DNA of 64,000 nucleotides from Amycolatopsis suaedae (lineage in GTDB: Bacteria; Actinomycetota; Actinomycetes; Mycobacteriales; Pseudonocardiaceae), in the NCBI RefSeq assembly GCF_004214935.1, contig NZ_SFCC01000017.1, forward strand, positions 62,001 through 126,000, written 5' to 3'. Positions 32,456-40,957 of this stretch are shown here, one piece after another. The notes beneath the pieces were generated by a model, which saw nothing but the letters and a program-made list of their open reading frames with translations, searched no databases and was not told the DNA's origin. Both the position numbers and the translations under genes were made by a program. Within the stretch, counting starts at the first letter, position 1. Each line of letters opens with the position of its first letter.

Positions 32456-33174
32456 GGCACCACCACCTGATCACGCAGCCGCGCCAGCCGGGTCTCGCCG
32501 ATGCCGTCGACCTCGCGTAGCTGCTCGACGCTGGCGAACCGGCCGTGGGCCGTGCGCCAGTCGAGGATGCGCTGGGCGGTGACCTGGCCGATTCCCGGCA
32601 GGTCGTCGAGCTGGCGCAGGGTCGCGGTGTTGAGGTCGACCTTGCCCGGTGGCCCGCCGGGCATCGCGCCGCCGGCGGCCGTGTCGACGGCGGGCGGCAC
32701 GCCGACGTGCAACTGCTCGCCGTCGACCAGGCGCCGGGCCAGGTTGACCGTGCTCGGGTCGACCCCCGGCAACGGGCCACCCGCCGCGCGCAGCGCGTCG
32801 GCCGCCCGCGCCCCGGCCGGCAGCGTGACCAGCCCCGGTGCGGCCACCTTGCCCGCGACGCTCACCACGATCGTCTCCGGCGGACCGGCAGGCGGCGGCG
32901 GAGCGGGCGAGGCCCTGGCCGGTGGCAGCGCGGGTGCCTGCTCCGGCGCCGGGCCGTCCCGCAGGAGCAGGACCGAGCCGAGAACGACGGCGCACACCGC
33001 CAGGACGACCAGCGCCGCGCGCAGCCGCCGCCGGATCTGGTCGCCATCGGCACCGGGCAGCCACCGGCGCAGGAGTTCGAGGAAACGGGGCCGCTGGGAG
33101 GCGGCCCTGGCCAGCTGGTCGAGGCTGACGCGGGCGGTGGCCGAGTCGGCCTTGCGAGGGGAGTGATCGAACAT
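32452..33174 (-). CDS. comEA: ComEA family DNA-binding protein
   Basis: The 240-residue protein has a cytoplasmic basic N-terminus, one membrane span (LVVLAVCAVVLGSVLLL near residue 60) and a proline/alanine-rich linker. An SLBB domain (VVSVAGKVAAPGLVTL) and a helix-hairpin-helix pair (VDLNTATLRQLDDLPGIG) follow. ComEA binds incoming double-stranded DNA at the membrane. ATG 33174 is chosen at the start of the conserved cytoplasmic segment. A longer frame from 33237 is possible. It is coupled to comEC. Confidence 0.92.
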   Translation of the reverse strand: MFDHSPRKADSATARVSLDQLARAASQRPRFLELLRRWLPGADGDQIRRRLRAALVVLAVCAVVLGSVLLLRDGPAPEQAPALPPARASPAPPPPAGPPETIVVSVAGKVAAPGLVTLPAGARAADALRAAGGPLPGVDPSTVNLARRLVDGEQLHVGVPPAVDTAAGGAMPGGPPGKVDLNTATLRQLDDLPGIGQVTAQRILDWRTAHGRFASVEQLREVDGIGETRLARLRDQVVVP

Positions 33175-33237
33175 GCGATCGACGTTAGGTGGGGTGATCG
33201 CGTGGGGTACAGGGTGGATTGTGGTGGCTGTGGACAA

Positions 33238-34101
33238 CTAGGGGGCTGTGGACAGATCCCCCGCCCGCTGCACGACCACGCCCAGCACCCCGGGCCCGGT
33301 GTGGGCACCGATGACCGCACCCAGCTCCGACACCACACAGCCCTCGGACCGCGGCAGCCGCTCCTCCAGGCGGTTGGCCAGGTCGACAGCCCGTTCCGGC
33401 GAGGCCAGATGGTGCACGGCCAGCTCGACCACGTCGTCACCCGCGGCGGCCACGGCCAGGTCGACCAGGCGCGCCACCGCACGGTTCATCGTGCGGACCT
33501 TCTCCAGCGGGCAGATCGCGCCGTCGGACATGTGCAGCACCGGTTTGACCGCCAGCGCCGTCCCGAGCAGCGCGGCCGCCGGCCCGATCCGGCCGCCGCG
33601 GCGCAGGTGTTCCAGGGTCTCCACCACGAACAGCGTCTCGGAACGCTCGGCGGCCTCGACGGCGGCGCGTTCCACGGCGGCGGCGTCCGCTCCCCCGGCC
33701 GCGACGGCCGCGGCGTGCAGCGCCGCGAATCCGAGCCCCATCGCGGTGGTCCGGGAATCGACGACCCGCACGACGTCCGGCCCGACCTCCTGCGCGGCCA
33801 GCACCGCCGCCTCCCAGGTCCCGGACAGCTCCCGGGACAGGTGCACCGACACCACGGCCTCGGCGCCGTCGCGCAGCGCCGCCCGGAACCGCGCGGCGAA
33901 CTCGGCGGGGGTGGGCCGGGACGTCGTCACGATGCGGCGTTGCCCCAGCGCCTCGGCCAGTGCGGCGGGGCCGACCTCGACGCCGTCCAGCGCGGCCACG
34001 CCGTCGACCAGCACGTGCAGGGGCACCACCCGGATACCGTGCCGGTCGGCGAAACCCTCCGGCAGGTGGGCGGTGGAATCCGTGACTACGGCGACCGGCA
34101 C
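33238..34101 (-). CDS. DegV family fatty-acid-binding protein
   Basis: The 287-residue protein has the DegV pattern VAVVTDSTAHLPE at the N-terminus, TSRPTPAEF, and VVDSRTTAMGLGF. It ends in a C-terminal domain with KPVLHMSDGAICPLEKVRT. DegV proteins bind a fatty acid and in Firmicutes act as FakB partners of a fatty acid kinase. Kinase coupling in actinobacteria is uncertain. It overlaps octT by 16 bases on the same strand. This order is the same as in Mycobacterium tuberculosis (Rv2417c next to Rv2418c). Confidence 0.93.
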   Translation of the reverse strand: MPVAVVTDSTAHLPEGFADRHGIRVVPLHVLVDGVAALDGVEVGPAALAEALGQRRIVTTSRPTPAEFAARFRAALRDGAEAVVSVHLSRELSGTWEAAVLAAQEVGPDVVRVVDSRTTAMGLGFAALHAAAVAAGGADAAAVERAAVEAAERSETLFVVETLEHLRRGGRIGPAAALLGTALAVKPVLHMSDGAICPLEKVRTMNRAVARLVDLAVAAAGDDVVELAVHHLASPERAVDLANRLEERLPRSEGCVVSELGAVIGAHTGPGVLGVVVQRAGDLSTAP

Positions 34102-34817
34102 GCCGTCACCCTATCCCGCACCAGGTCGGCCATCGCGGCGCCGACGGCGGCGTGACCGGCCCAGCCCCAGTGCATGCCGTCGGCGTTTCCGTGCCCGCCG
34201 AGAACGTGGTCGCCGACGACCGCGGCGAGGTCGAGCAGCGGCACGCCGGCGCGGCGTGCCCAGCCGGCCATCGCCGCGGCGGTGACCGGCCGCACCGCGT
34301 GCACACCGCCGTAGGACGGCGCCCGGTGCACCGACGGCAAGATGCCGACGATGGGCAGGTCGGGCCGCAGCACCCGCAGCGCGCCGACGCTCGTGTCGAG
34401 GTAGCGCACGGTCAGCTTCGGCGGCAGCACGGCCGGCCTGCCCCGCAACGCGACGGCCAGCCGGGGCTGGGCGGCGAGGTAGGCGGCCCGCACGGTGCGG
34501 CGCAGCGGGTCCGGCCGCAGGTACCGCAGGCCGATCCGCAGGTAGGTGGGCAGCGGCGAGGGCAGGGTGTCCATGCTGCCGATGGCCAGCACGACGACGT
34601 CGGCACGATGCAGGTCGGCCCACACCCGCGGGTCACCGGTCAGCGTCCACCAGAGGTCCCGGGCGTTCCAGCCGATGCCGGCGACCAGGTCCGCCGACCC
34701 GCCGAGCGCGGCGGCGGTCACGTTGGGCCACAGCCGGGGCTCGTCGGCCGCGCACGGGCCGTCCGGGCCGTGGAAGCTCAGCGAGTCGCCGAAGACCAGC
34801 AGCCGGGGTCCGCCCAT
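34086..34817 (-). CDS. octT: SGNH/GDSL acyltransferase, probable diglucosylglycerate octanoyltransferase
   Basis: The 243-residue protein is an SGNH-fold enzyme with LLVFGDSLSFHG at the N-terminus and a C-terminal catalytic dyad in DGMHWGWAGH. In mycobacteria the gene in this position, between gpgP and degV, encodes OctT, which octanoylates diglucosylglycerate during synthesis of methylglucose lipopolysaccharide. Synteny supports the same role. ATG 34817 is used because GDSL lies just after it. The gap to gpgP is five bases. Confidence 0.85.
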   Translation of the reverse strand: MGGPRLLVFGDSLSFHGPDGPCAADEPRLWPNVTAAALGGSADLVAGIGWNARDLWWTLTGDPRVWADLHRADVVVLAIGSMDTLPSPLPTYLRIGLRYLRPDPLRRTVRAAYLAAQPRLAVALRGRPAVLPPKLTVRYLDTSVGALRVLRPDLPIVGILPSVHRAPSYGGVHAVRPVTAAAMAGWARRAGVPLLDLAAVVGDHVLGGHGNADGMHWGWAGHAAVGAAMADLVRDRVTACRSP

Positions 34818-34822
34818 GCGCC

Positions 34823-35443
34823 TCAGCCGGTGATACCGGCGTTGTAGGCGGCCAGCCGCCACCGGCCGTCCCGCCGGGCGAGTTCGACCCAGTGGCAGTT
34901 GGCGATGCCGCCCAGCTGCGGCCAGACCTCGACGGGCAGGCCGAGCAGGTGCGCGGTGAGCGCGATGATCAGGCCGCCGTGCGCGGCGAGCAGCACCGTG
35001 TCGCCGGGCGAGGGGCTCATGCCCTGCAGGTCGGCGACGACCTCGGCGGCCCGCGCCGCGACGTCCACCCTGGACTCACCGCCCGGCGGCGCCCAGGTGG
35101 CGTCGGTACGCCAGCGGTGCCGCTCGCCCGGCCAGTCCCGGTCGACCTCCTCGCCGGTGAGCCCCTGCCACTCGCCGAGGTGGGTTTCCCGCAGCCGCTT
35201 GTCGATCTGCAGCGGTACGCCGATGGCGTCGGTCAGCACGGTCGCGGTGTCGGTGGCGCGGTGCAGGTCGGACGCGATCACCAGGGCGGGCTCGAAGCGG
35301 GCGAGCGCGGGTGCGGCGAACCGTGCCTGGTTCCAGCCGACCGGGGTCAGCGCCGAGTCGAGGTGACCCTGCATCCGGCCCGCGGCGTTGTAGTCGGTCT
35401 CGCCGTGGCGCCACAGCACCAGCCGCCGCACCCCGTCGGTCAC
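34823..35443 (-). CDS. gpgP: Histidine phosphatase, probable glucosyl-3-phosphoglycerate phosphatase
   Basis: The 206-residue protein is of the phosphoglycerate mutase-like fold with the phospho-histidine motif LVLWRHGETDYN at the N-terminus and the second histidine in LLAAHGGLI. In mycobacteria GpgP, in this same place after rsfS, dephosphorylates glucosyl-3-phosphoglycerate for methylglucose lipopolysaccharide synthesis. It was long called a phosphoglycerate mutase. GTG 35443 overlaps the rsfS stop (GTGA). A much longer frame upstream is only read-through of rsfS and nadD in another frame. Confidence 0.9.
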   Translation of the reverse strand: MTDGVRRLVLWRHGETDYNAAGRMQGHLDSALTPVGWNQARFAAPALARFEPALVIASDLHRATDTATVLTDAIGVPLQIDKRLRETHLGEWQGLTGEEVDRDWPGERHRWRTDATWAPPGGESRVDVAARAAEVVADLQGMSPSPGDTVLLAAHGGLIIALTAHLLGLPVEVWPQLGGIANCHWVELARRDGRWRLAAYNAGITG

Positions 35444-35841
35444 GAGACTTCCCGCGGCTCGTCGGCCTCGTCCGAGCCGTCGGCCAGCCCCTCGACCTCG
35501 ATGCGCGGGCAGTCCTTCCACAGCCGCTCCAGGCCGTAGAAGGAGCGTTCCTCGGTGTGCTGGACGTGCACGACCACGTCGACGTAGTCGAGCAGGACCC
35601 AGCGACCCTCCCTGGCGCCCTCGCGGCGGACCGGCTTGTGCCCGGCGATCCGCAGCTTCTCCTCGACGTTGTCGACGATCGCGCCGACCTGCCGCTCGTT
35701 GGGCGCCGAGGCGATGACGAAGGCGTCGGTGATGACCAGCTGGTCGGACACGTCCAGGACGACGACGTCGGTGGCCTTCTTGTCCGCCGCCGCGTGCGCG
35801 GCGGTCACCGCAAGGTCTCGTGCTGCGGACGTGGCTGTCAC
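35440..35841 (-). CDS. rsfS: Ribosomal silencing factor RsfS
   Basis: The 133-residue protein binds L14 of the 50S subunit and blocks subunit joining when nutrients are scarce. Conserved segments are KKATDVVVLDVSDQLVITDAF, VGAIVDNVEEKL and WVLLDYVDVVVHVQHTEERSF. The final 20 residues are an acidic tail. The start is GTG 35841, 54 bases after nadD on the same strand. Confidence 0.96.
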   Translation of the reverse strand: MTATSAARDLAVTAAHAAADKKATDVVVLDVSDQLVITDAFVIASAPNERQVGAIVDNVEEKLRIAGHKPVRREGAREGRWVLLDYVDVVVHVQHTEERSFYGLERLWKDCPRIEVEGLADGSDEADEPREVS

Positions 35842-35895
35842 GGCGCTCCTTCGGTACGGGGTTTCGACCGGTCAGCGTACCGGGCGGCGGCGGGT

Positions 35896-36495
35896 TCAGG
35901 CTGGCCCGGGCCGGTAGAGCCGCTTCTTGTCGATGTAGCGGACGACGCCGTCGGGCACCAGGTACCAGACGGGTTCGCCGCGCTGGACCCGTTCCCGGCA
36001 GCCGGTGGAGGAGATGGCCATGGCGGTGACCTCGACCAGGCTGACCTTGCCGCTGGGCAGGTGGTGGTCGTTGAGGTGGTACCCGGGTCGGGTGACGCCG
36101 ATGAAATGGGCGAGGTCGAACAGGTTCTCGGCGTTGCGCCAGGTGAGGATCTGCTCGAGCGCGTCGGCGCCGGTGATGAAGAACAGGTCCACGTCGGGGT
36201 ACTCCCGGCGCAGGTCGCGCAGGGTGTCGACGGTGTAGGTCTGGCCGCCGCGGTCGATGTCGACCCTGCTCACCGAGAAGACCGGGTTGGACGCGGTGGC
36301 GATGACCGTCATCAGGTACCGGTCCTCGGCCTTGGTGACCACCCGGGCGGACTTCTGCCACGGCTGCCCCGTCGGCACGAAGATGACCTCGTCGAGGTCG
36401 AACCGGGACTGCACCTCGCTGGCGGCGACGAGGTGCCCGTGGTGGATCGGGTCGAACGTGCCGCCCATGACGCCGATACGTCGCCGCTCTGGCAT
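35896..36495 (-). CDS. nadD: Nicotinate-nucleotide adenylyltransferase
   Basis: The enzyme makes nicotinic acid adenine dinucleotide in NAD synthesis. The 199-residue protein has the nucleotidyltransferase motif GVMGGTFDPIHHGHL and the C-terminal VTAMAISSTGCRERV (ISST-x-x-R). ATG 36495 is the start. The frame continues upstream but that stretch is cysteine- and arginine-rich and unlike the family. It is the first gene of the nadD-rsfS-gpgP-octT-degV-comEA-comEC run. Confidence 0.95.
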   Translation of the reverse strand: MPERRRIGVMGGTFDPIHHGHLVAASEVQSRFDLDEVIFVPTGQPWQKSARVVTKAEDRYLMTVIATASNPVFSVSRVDIDRGGQTYTVDTLRDLRREYPDVDLFFITGADALEQILTWRNAENLFDLAHFIGVTRPGYHLNDHHLPSGKVSLVEVTAMAISSTGCRERVQRGEPVWYLVPDGVVRYIDKKRLYRPGPA

Positions 36496-36834
36496 GAACG
36501 TGCAGCGTACGTGACGAGGCGTTGATCCACACCGCATGTGGCCCGGCGCACAGCAACACGCCCGCAGCGAAGCAAGGGCCGAAAACACACGCGATGCGGG
36601 GTGCCGCGCCGCCCGGGGACCGGGCGGGGCACCCACGCATCGCGCTCCGACGGCCTGGGGGTACCGCCGGATACCGCCCGCCGGGGGATGGCGGGCGGTA
36701 CAGAGGGTAAGAGGGGCACGGACGCCCGCCGTGACGCGTCGCGGATGTGACTTGGCTCACATTCCGTTCACGAGCGGACCACTCGTCGACGCGGGATTTC
36801 CGTCCCGTCGGCGCCATGGGGTAGACGTGGGTTC
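36496..36834. other. Structured divergent intergenic region between nadD and recQ-like gene
   Basis: The 339 bp gap contains no gene. It holds a large interrupted hairpin with CGCGATGCG at 36590-36598 and CGCATCGCG at 36636-36644, with GGTGCC/GGCACC and GCCCGG/CCGGGC nested inside. A second hairpin has TACCGCCCGCC (36672-36682) and GGCGGGCGGTA (36690-36700). A CRP-type box lies at 36746-36761. The two hairpins could belong to a 5' leader or to a small RNA. No sequence family is recognised. Confidence 0.6.
36746..36761. promoter_or_regulatory. Perfect CRP-family binding site before the helicase gene
   Basis: TGTGA at 36746-36750 and TCACA at 36757-36761 with six bases between form the exact TGTGA-N6-TCACA palindrome bound by CRP proteins, including the mycobacterial cAMP receptor protein. 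It lies 74 bases before the GTG start at 36835, a position suited to activation or repression of the helicase gene. Confidence 0.6.
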
Positions 36835-38940
36835 GTGGACATCGAACTTCTGCGCGAACGATCGCAGGCCCTGCTCCAGGCACTGGCCGGCGACGGAGCG
36901 ACGCTGCGCGAGGACCAGTGGACCGCCATCGAGGCACTGGTGGCCCGGCGCAGCCGCGCGCTCGTCGTGCAGCGCACGGGGTGGGGCAAGTCGGCGGTGT
37001 ACTTCCTGGCGACGGCGCTGCTGCGGGAACAGGGCGCGGGCCCGACGGTGATCATCTCGCCGCTGCTGGCGCTGATGCGCAACCAGATCGCCGCCGCGGC
37101 GCGGGCCGGCATCCACGCGACGACCATGAACTCGGCCAACCAGCAGGAGTGGGACGACGTACAGGCACGGATCGCAGGCGGCGAGGTCGACGTGCTGCTG
37201 GTCAGCCCGGAACGGCTGAACAACCCCGACTTCCGCGACACCGTGCTGCCCAAGCTCACCGCGACCGCCGGGCTGCTGGTGGTCGACGAGGCGCACTGCA
37301 TCTCCGACTGGGGGCACGACTTCCGGCCCGACTACCGGCGGCTGCGCACGCTGCTCGGCGACCTGCCCGCGGGCGTGCCGGTACTGGCGACCACCGCGAC
37401 GGCCAACGACCGGGTGGTCACCGACGTGACCGAGCAGCTCGGCCTCGGCGCGGGCAGCGACACGGTCGTCCTGCGCGGCCCGCTGGACCGCGACAGCCTG
37501 CGGCTGGCCGTGGCCCGGCTGCCCACGGCACAGGCCCGGCTCGCCTGGCTGGCCGACCGGCTGGGCGAGCTGCCCGGCTCCGGGATCATCTACACGCTGA
37601 CCGTGGCGGCGGCACACGACGTCGCGCGGCTGCTGCGCGAGCACGGGCACGCGGTCACCGCCTACACCGGCAAGACCGAGCCCGCCGAGCGGCAGGCCGC
37701 CGAGGACGACCTGCTGGCCAACCGGGTGAAGGCGCTGGTGGCCACGTCCGCGCTGGGGATGGGGTTCGACAAGCCGGATCTGGGGTTCGTCGTGCACGTG
37801 GGCGCGCCCTCGTCGCCGGTGGCCTACTACCAGCAGGTCGGCCGCGCCGGGCGCGGTGTGCGCCGGGCCGAGGTGATCCTGCTGCCCGGCAGTGAGGACG
37901 CCGAGATCTGGCGGTACTTCGACTCGCTGGCCTTTCCCGAGCAGCGCCTGGTCACCCAGCTGCTGAACGCCCTGGCCCAGGCCGACCGGCCGATGTCGAC
38001 CGCGGCGCTGGAGCCGCTGGTGGAGCTGTCGCGGACCCGGCTGGAGATGGTGCTCAAGGTGCTCGACGTCGACGGCGCCGTCCGGCGGGTGCGCGGCGGC
38101 TGGGAGGCCACCGGGCAGGACTGGCACTACGAGGCCGAGCGCTACGCGCGGGTACGCCAGGCTCGCTCCGACGAGCAGAAGGCCATGCTGGCCTACCAGG
38201 AGACCGGCGGCTGCCGGATGGAGTTCCTGCTGCGCCAGCTCGACGACCCGCACGCGGCACCGTGCGGGCGGTGCGACAACTGCACCGGCCAGGCCTGGTC
38301 GACCGAGGTCTCCGAGGCCGTGGTGGACAGCACGCGGGACACGCTGAGCAAGCCGGGTGTCGAGGTGACCGCCCGGCGCCAGTGGCCGACCGGCATGGCC
38401 ACGCTCGGGGTGTCGCTGTCCGGCCGGATCTCGGCGGACGAGCGGGCCGAGCCGGGACGGGCGCTGGGCAGGCTGACCGACGTCGGCTGGGGCAACCGGC
38501 TGCGGGAACTCGTCGGCACGACGGCCGCGGACCGGGCGGTACCGGCCGACCTGTTCCAGGCGTGTGTGTCGGTGCTCGCCGCGTGGGAGTGGGAACAGCG
38601 GCCGGTGGGGGTGGTCGCGCTGCCGTCGTCGACGCGGCCGGTGCTGGTGGCCGATCTGGCGCAGCGGCTGGCGACGATCGGGCGGCTGCGGATGCTGGGC
38701 ACGCTGGCGGCCGAGGGCGGTCCGCCGCGGCGGGCCAACAGCGCGCAGCGGGTGGCCGACCTGTGGCACCGGCTGACACTGCCGCCCGGCCTGGCCGAGG
38801 CGGTGGCGTCGGTGGACGGGCCGGTGCTGCTGGTCGACGACGTCGTCGACACCGGCTGGACGATGACGATCGCGGCCCGGCTGCTGCGGGCCGCCGGCGC
38901 ACCCGCGGTGCTGCCCTTGGCCCTGGCGAGTACGACATGA
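36835..38940 (+). CDS. RecQ-like ATP-dependent DNA helicase with C-terminal phosphoribosyltransferase-like domain
   Basis: The 701-residue protein has superfamily 2 helicase motifs: RTGWGKSAVYFLA (Walker A), LLVVDEAHCISDWGHDFRP (DEAH), and QQVGRAGRG (motif VI). A four-cysteine zinc site ends in CGRCDNC. The last 120 residues carry VLLVDDVVDTGWTMTIAAR, the PRPP-binding loop of type I phosphoribosyltransferases. Such RecQ-PRTase proteins are found in actinobacteria. The role of the tail is unknown. A CRP box precedes the gene. A MITE-like palindrome begins four bases after the stop codon. Confidence 0.9.
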   Translation: MDIELLRERSQALLQALAGDGATLREDQWTAIEALVARRSRALVVQRTGWGKSAVYFLATALLREQGAGPTVIISPLLALMRNQIAAAARAGIHATTMNSANQQEWDDVQARIAGGEVDVLLVSPERLNNPDFRDTVLPKLTATAGLLVVDEAHCISDWGHDFRPDYRRLRTLLGDLPAGVPVLATTATANDRVVTDVTEQLGLGAGSDTVVLRGPLDRDSLRLAVARLPTAQARLAWLADRLGELPGSGIIYTLTVAAAHDVARLLREHGHAVTAYTGKTEPAERQAAEDDLLANRVKALVATSALGMGFDKPDLGFVVHVGAPSSPVAYYQQVGRAGRGVRRAEVILLPGSEDAEIWRYFDSLAFPEQRLVTQLLNALAQADRPMSTAALEPLVELSRTRLEMVLKVLDVDGAVRRVRGGWEATGQDWHYEAERYARVRQARSDEQKAMLAYQETGGCRMEFLLRQLDDPHAAPCGRCDNCTGQAWSTEVSEAVVDSTRDTLSKPGVEVTARRQWPTGMATLGVSLSGRISADERAEPGRALGRLTDVGWGNRLRELVGTTAADRAVPADLFQACVSVLAAWEWEQRPVGVVALPSSTRPVLVADLAQRLATIGRLRMLGTLAAEGGPPRRANSAQRVADLWHRLTLPPGLAEAVASVDGPVLLVDDVVDTGWTMTIAARLLRAAGAPAVLPLALASTT

Positions 38941-38943
38941 GCC

Positions 38944-39107
38944 AGAGCCTGCTGGCGGACCCACGATCGATGGGATTCGTGATCCAGATGGCTCCTGGCA
39001 AGGCGGAGCGAGGCCCTCATATCGGGCATATTCGGGTCTCGCGACAACGCAGCCAGGGGCCGTCTGGGCGCGAATCCCGCGATCAGCGGGGTCCGTCAGC
39101 AGGCTCT
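38944..39107. mobile_element. 164 bp full-length palindromic element (MITE-like) after the helicase gene
   Basis: AGAGCCTGCTG-CGGACCC at 38944-38962 recurs inverted at 39089-39107 with 18 of 19 bases identical. Inward the arms continue to pair (GGGATTCG, CCAGA-GGC-CCTGGC, CATATCGGGC/GCATATTCGG) to a centre near 39025. The element lacks an open reading frame with a ribosome binding site. Architecture and size match the element at 4431-4592, but terminal sequences differ, so it is a separate family. The ends resemble those of actinobacterial insertion sequences, which is an impression only. Confidence 0.78.
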
Positions 39108-39190
39108 CGGCACGGTATAAGAACCGCTTTCCACCGGAACAGGCCTGTGGCAGGGTCCTCCCACCGATTGCGGGAGTGTGGAGGTGGCCC

Positions 39191-40471
39191 ATGGCGGACC
39201 AGGGTGTGGTCGCGGCGGAGCGGCATCGCCTGCCGGTGCGCAAGCTGTTCGCTGCCAGTGTCGGCAACGCGCTGGAGTGGTTCGACTGGACGATCTACGC
39301 CACGTTCAGCATCTACTTCGCCAAGGCGTTCTTCCCCGGTGAGCTCGCGTTCGTCAACACGTTCGCCACCTACGCGCTGGCGTTCTTCTTCCGGCCGCTG
39401 GGCGGATACCTGCTGGGCAGGTTCGCCGACCTGAGGGGCCGCAAGCCGGCGATGATCCTCACCATCGTGCTGATGGCGGGTGGCTCGGTGCTCATCGGCG
39501 TGCTGCCCACCTACGCGGCAGTGGGCTGGCTGGCGCCGCTCCTGTTGCTGCTGGCACGGATCGCGCAGGGCCTGTCGCTGGGCGGCGAGGTGTCCAACGC
39601 GTCGGCCTACCTGGCGGAGATCGCGCCCGCGGAGCGCCGTGGCCGCTACTCGGCGTTCTTCTACATCTCCACCGGGTCGGCGGTGCTCACGGCCTCGGTG
39701 CTCGGGTTCGTCCTGGCCAGGACGCTGGACAAGCCGGAGCTGGAGTCGTGGGGCTGGCGCATCCCGTTCCTGCTCGGCGGCGTGCTCGGCCTGATCGGGC
39801 TGTGGCTGCGGCGCAGCCTGGCCGAGACCGAGCTGTTCGAGCGGAACAAGGGCACGGCCAAGCGGGTGAAGTCGCCGCTGCTGGCGACCGTGCGGGAGCA
39901 CCCGAAGGCGGTGGGGCAGCTCGTCGGCTTCTCGATGCTGTCGACGCTGTGCTACTACACGTTCTTCAGCGCCCTGACGCCGTTCGCGGTGAACACCCGC
40001 AAGGCCGACGCGGTGGACGTGTTCCTGGCGCTGTCGATCGCCACCGCCCTGTTCGTGGCCCTGCAGTACCCGCTCGGGTCGCTGTCGGACCGCTACGGCC
40101 GCAAGCCACAGCTGCTGGTGTGGTCGGCGGCGACGGCGGTGCTGATCGTGCCGCTGTCGTTCCTGGTCCAGCCCGGGTTCGTCGGCCTGCTGGTGGTGTT
40201 CTGCGTGGGCCTGGGGCTGTACACGGCGATGACGTCGATCGCGCCGGCGATCATGAGCGAGCTGTTCCCCACCGAACTGCGTGGCCTGGGCATCGGTGCC
40301 TGGTACAACCTGACGGTCGCGGTGTTCGGCGGTACCGCGCCGCTGGTGATCCAGCTGCTCGCGGAAGCCGGGATGTCGACGCTGTTCTTCTGGTACGTCG
40401 CCGCCGGGGCCGCCGTCGCGTTCCTGGTGATCCTGCGGCTGCCGGAGACGAAGGGGTCGCCGCTGCGCTGA
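39191..40471 (+). CDS. MFS transporter, metabolite:H+ symporter (MHS) type
   Basis: The 426-residue membrane protein has 12 predicted helices. FAASVGNALEWFDWTIYATF is the first-helix signature of the MHS family (citrate, alpha-ketoglutarate, proline/betaine and shikimate carriers). The inter-helix motif RFADLRGRKPAM and the later SDRYGRKPQ are the paired MFS loops. GGAGGTGG precedes ATG 39191. The substrate is an organic acid or osmolyte by family but is not determined. Confidence 0.93.
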   Translation: MADQGVVAAERHRLPVRKLFAASVGNALEWFDWTIYATFSIYFAKAFFPGELAFVNTFATYALAFFFRPLGGYLLGRFADLRGRKPAMILTIVLMAGGSVLIGVLPTYAAVGWLAPLLLLLARIAQGLSLGGEVSNASAYLAEIAPAERRGRYSAFFYISTGSAVLTASVLGFVLARTLDKPELESWGWRIPFLLGGVLGLIGLWLRRSLAETELFERNKGTAKRVKSPLLATVREHPKAVGQLVGFSMLSTLCYYTFFSALTPFAVNTRKADAVDVFLALSIATALFVALQYPLGSLSDRYGRKPQLLVWSAATAVLIVPLSFLVQPGFVGLLVVFCVGLGLYTAMTSIAPAIMSELFPTELRGLGIGAWYNLTVAVFGGTAPLVIQLLAEAGMSTLFFWYVAAGAAVAFLVILRLPETKGSPLR

Positions 40472-40539
40472 TCCTTTTCGGGTGAAACCCCTGGCCGGGT
40501 GTTGTGTCGCCGGTCACGTTCTGCCTGATCATGATTGTC

Positions 40540-40953
40540 ATGAGCGACGACGACATCCGGCCGTTCCAGCTCAAGTGGACGATCGCGGGTCCGCAGGGCG
40601 GCAAGGTCGGCTTCGAGATCACCGGCACGTTCGGCCTGTACAACGGCAACCGGGGCTACCGCATCGACGGCAGGCTGCGGATCGTCGAGGGCGAGGCGTA
40701 CTACCAGGAGATCGGCAACCCGAAGCTGTTCGTCCGCCGCAACGGCGGCGAGGAGAGCGGCAGGCAGTGGGGCTGGCAGCCGATCACCGGCAAGAAGGCG
40801 TGCGACCGGCTGTGCGTGATGGAGATGTTCTTCGTCCGTACCGGCTACTGGGCACCGGCCGACCGCTCGCTGCTGCTCGACATCGGCGCACACCACCGCT
40901 GGTCGCGCCGGACCGAGTTCAGCCCGGCGGTCGAGGTCCGGATGGTCGACTAG
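40540..40953 (+). CDS. Hypothetical protein
   Basis: The 137-residue soluble protein starts MSDDDIRPFQLKWTIAGPQG and is rich in glycine, tyrosine and arginine. Its pattern of strands (GFEITGTFGLYNGNRGYRI, GRLRIVEGEAYYQE) suggests a compact beta fold. No signal peptide, membrane span or known motif is visible, and I do not recognise the family. The gene stands alone between the transporter and the convergent proB gene. Codon use is normal for the genome, which supports a real gene. Confidence 0.7.
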   Translation: MSDDDIRPFQLKWTIAGPQGGKVGFEITGTFGLYNGNRGYRIDGRLRIVEGEAYYQEIGNPKLFVRRNGGEESGRQWGWQPITGKKACDRLCVMEMFFVRTGYWAPADRSLLLDIGAHHRWSRRTEFSPAVEVRMVD

Positions 40954-40957
40954 CCGA

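Noticed and set aside
36496..36636. Cys-rich N-terminal extension of nadD (contains three adjacent cysteines) as a second leader peptide
   Set aside because: It is the in-frame upstream extension of nadD with no separate stop or start, and it lacks the RRHVD-type ending.
34823..36937. 704-codon minus-strand frame covering nadD, rsfS and gpgP
   Set aside because: Only its last part is a real gene (gpgP). The rest is a wrong-frame read of rsfS and nadD and the intergenic gap.
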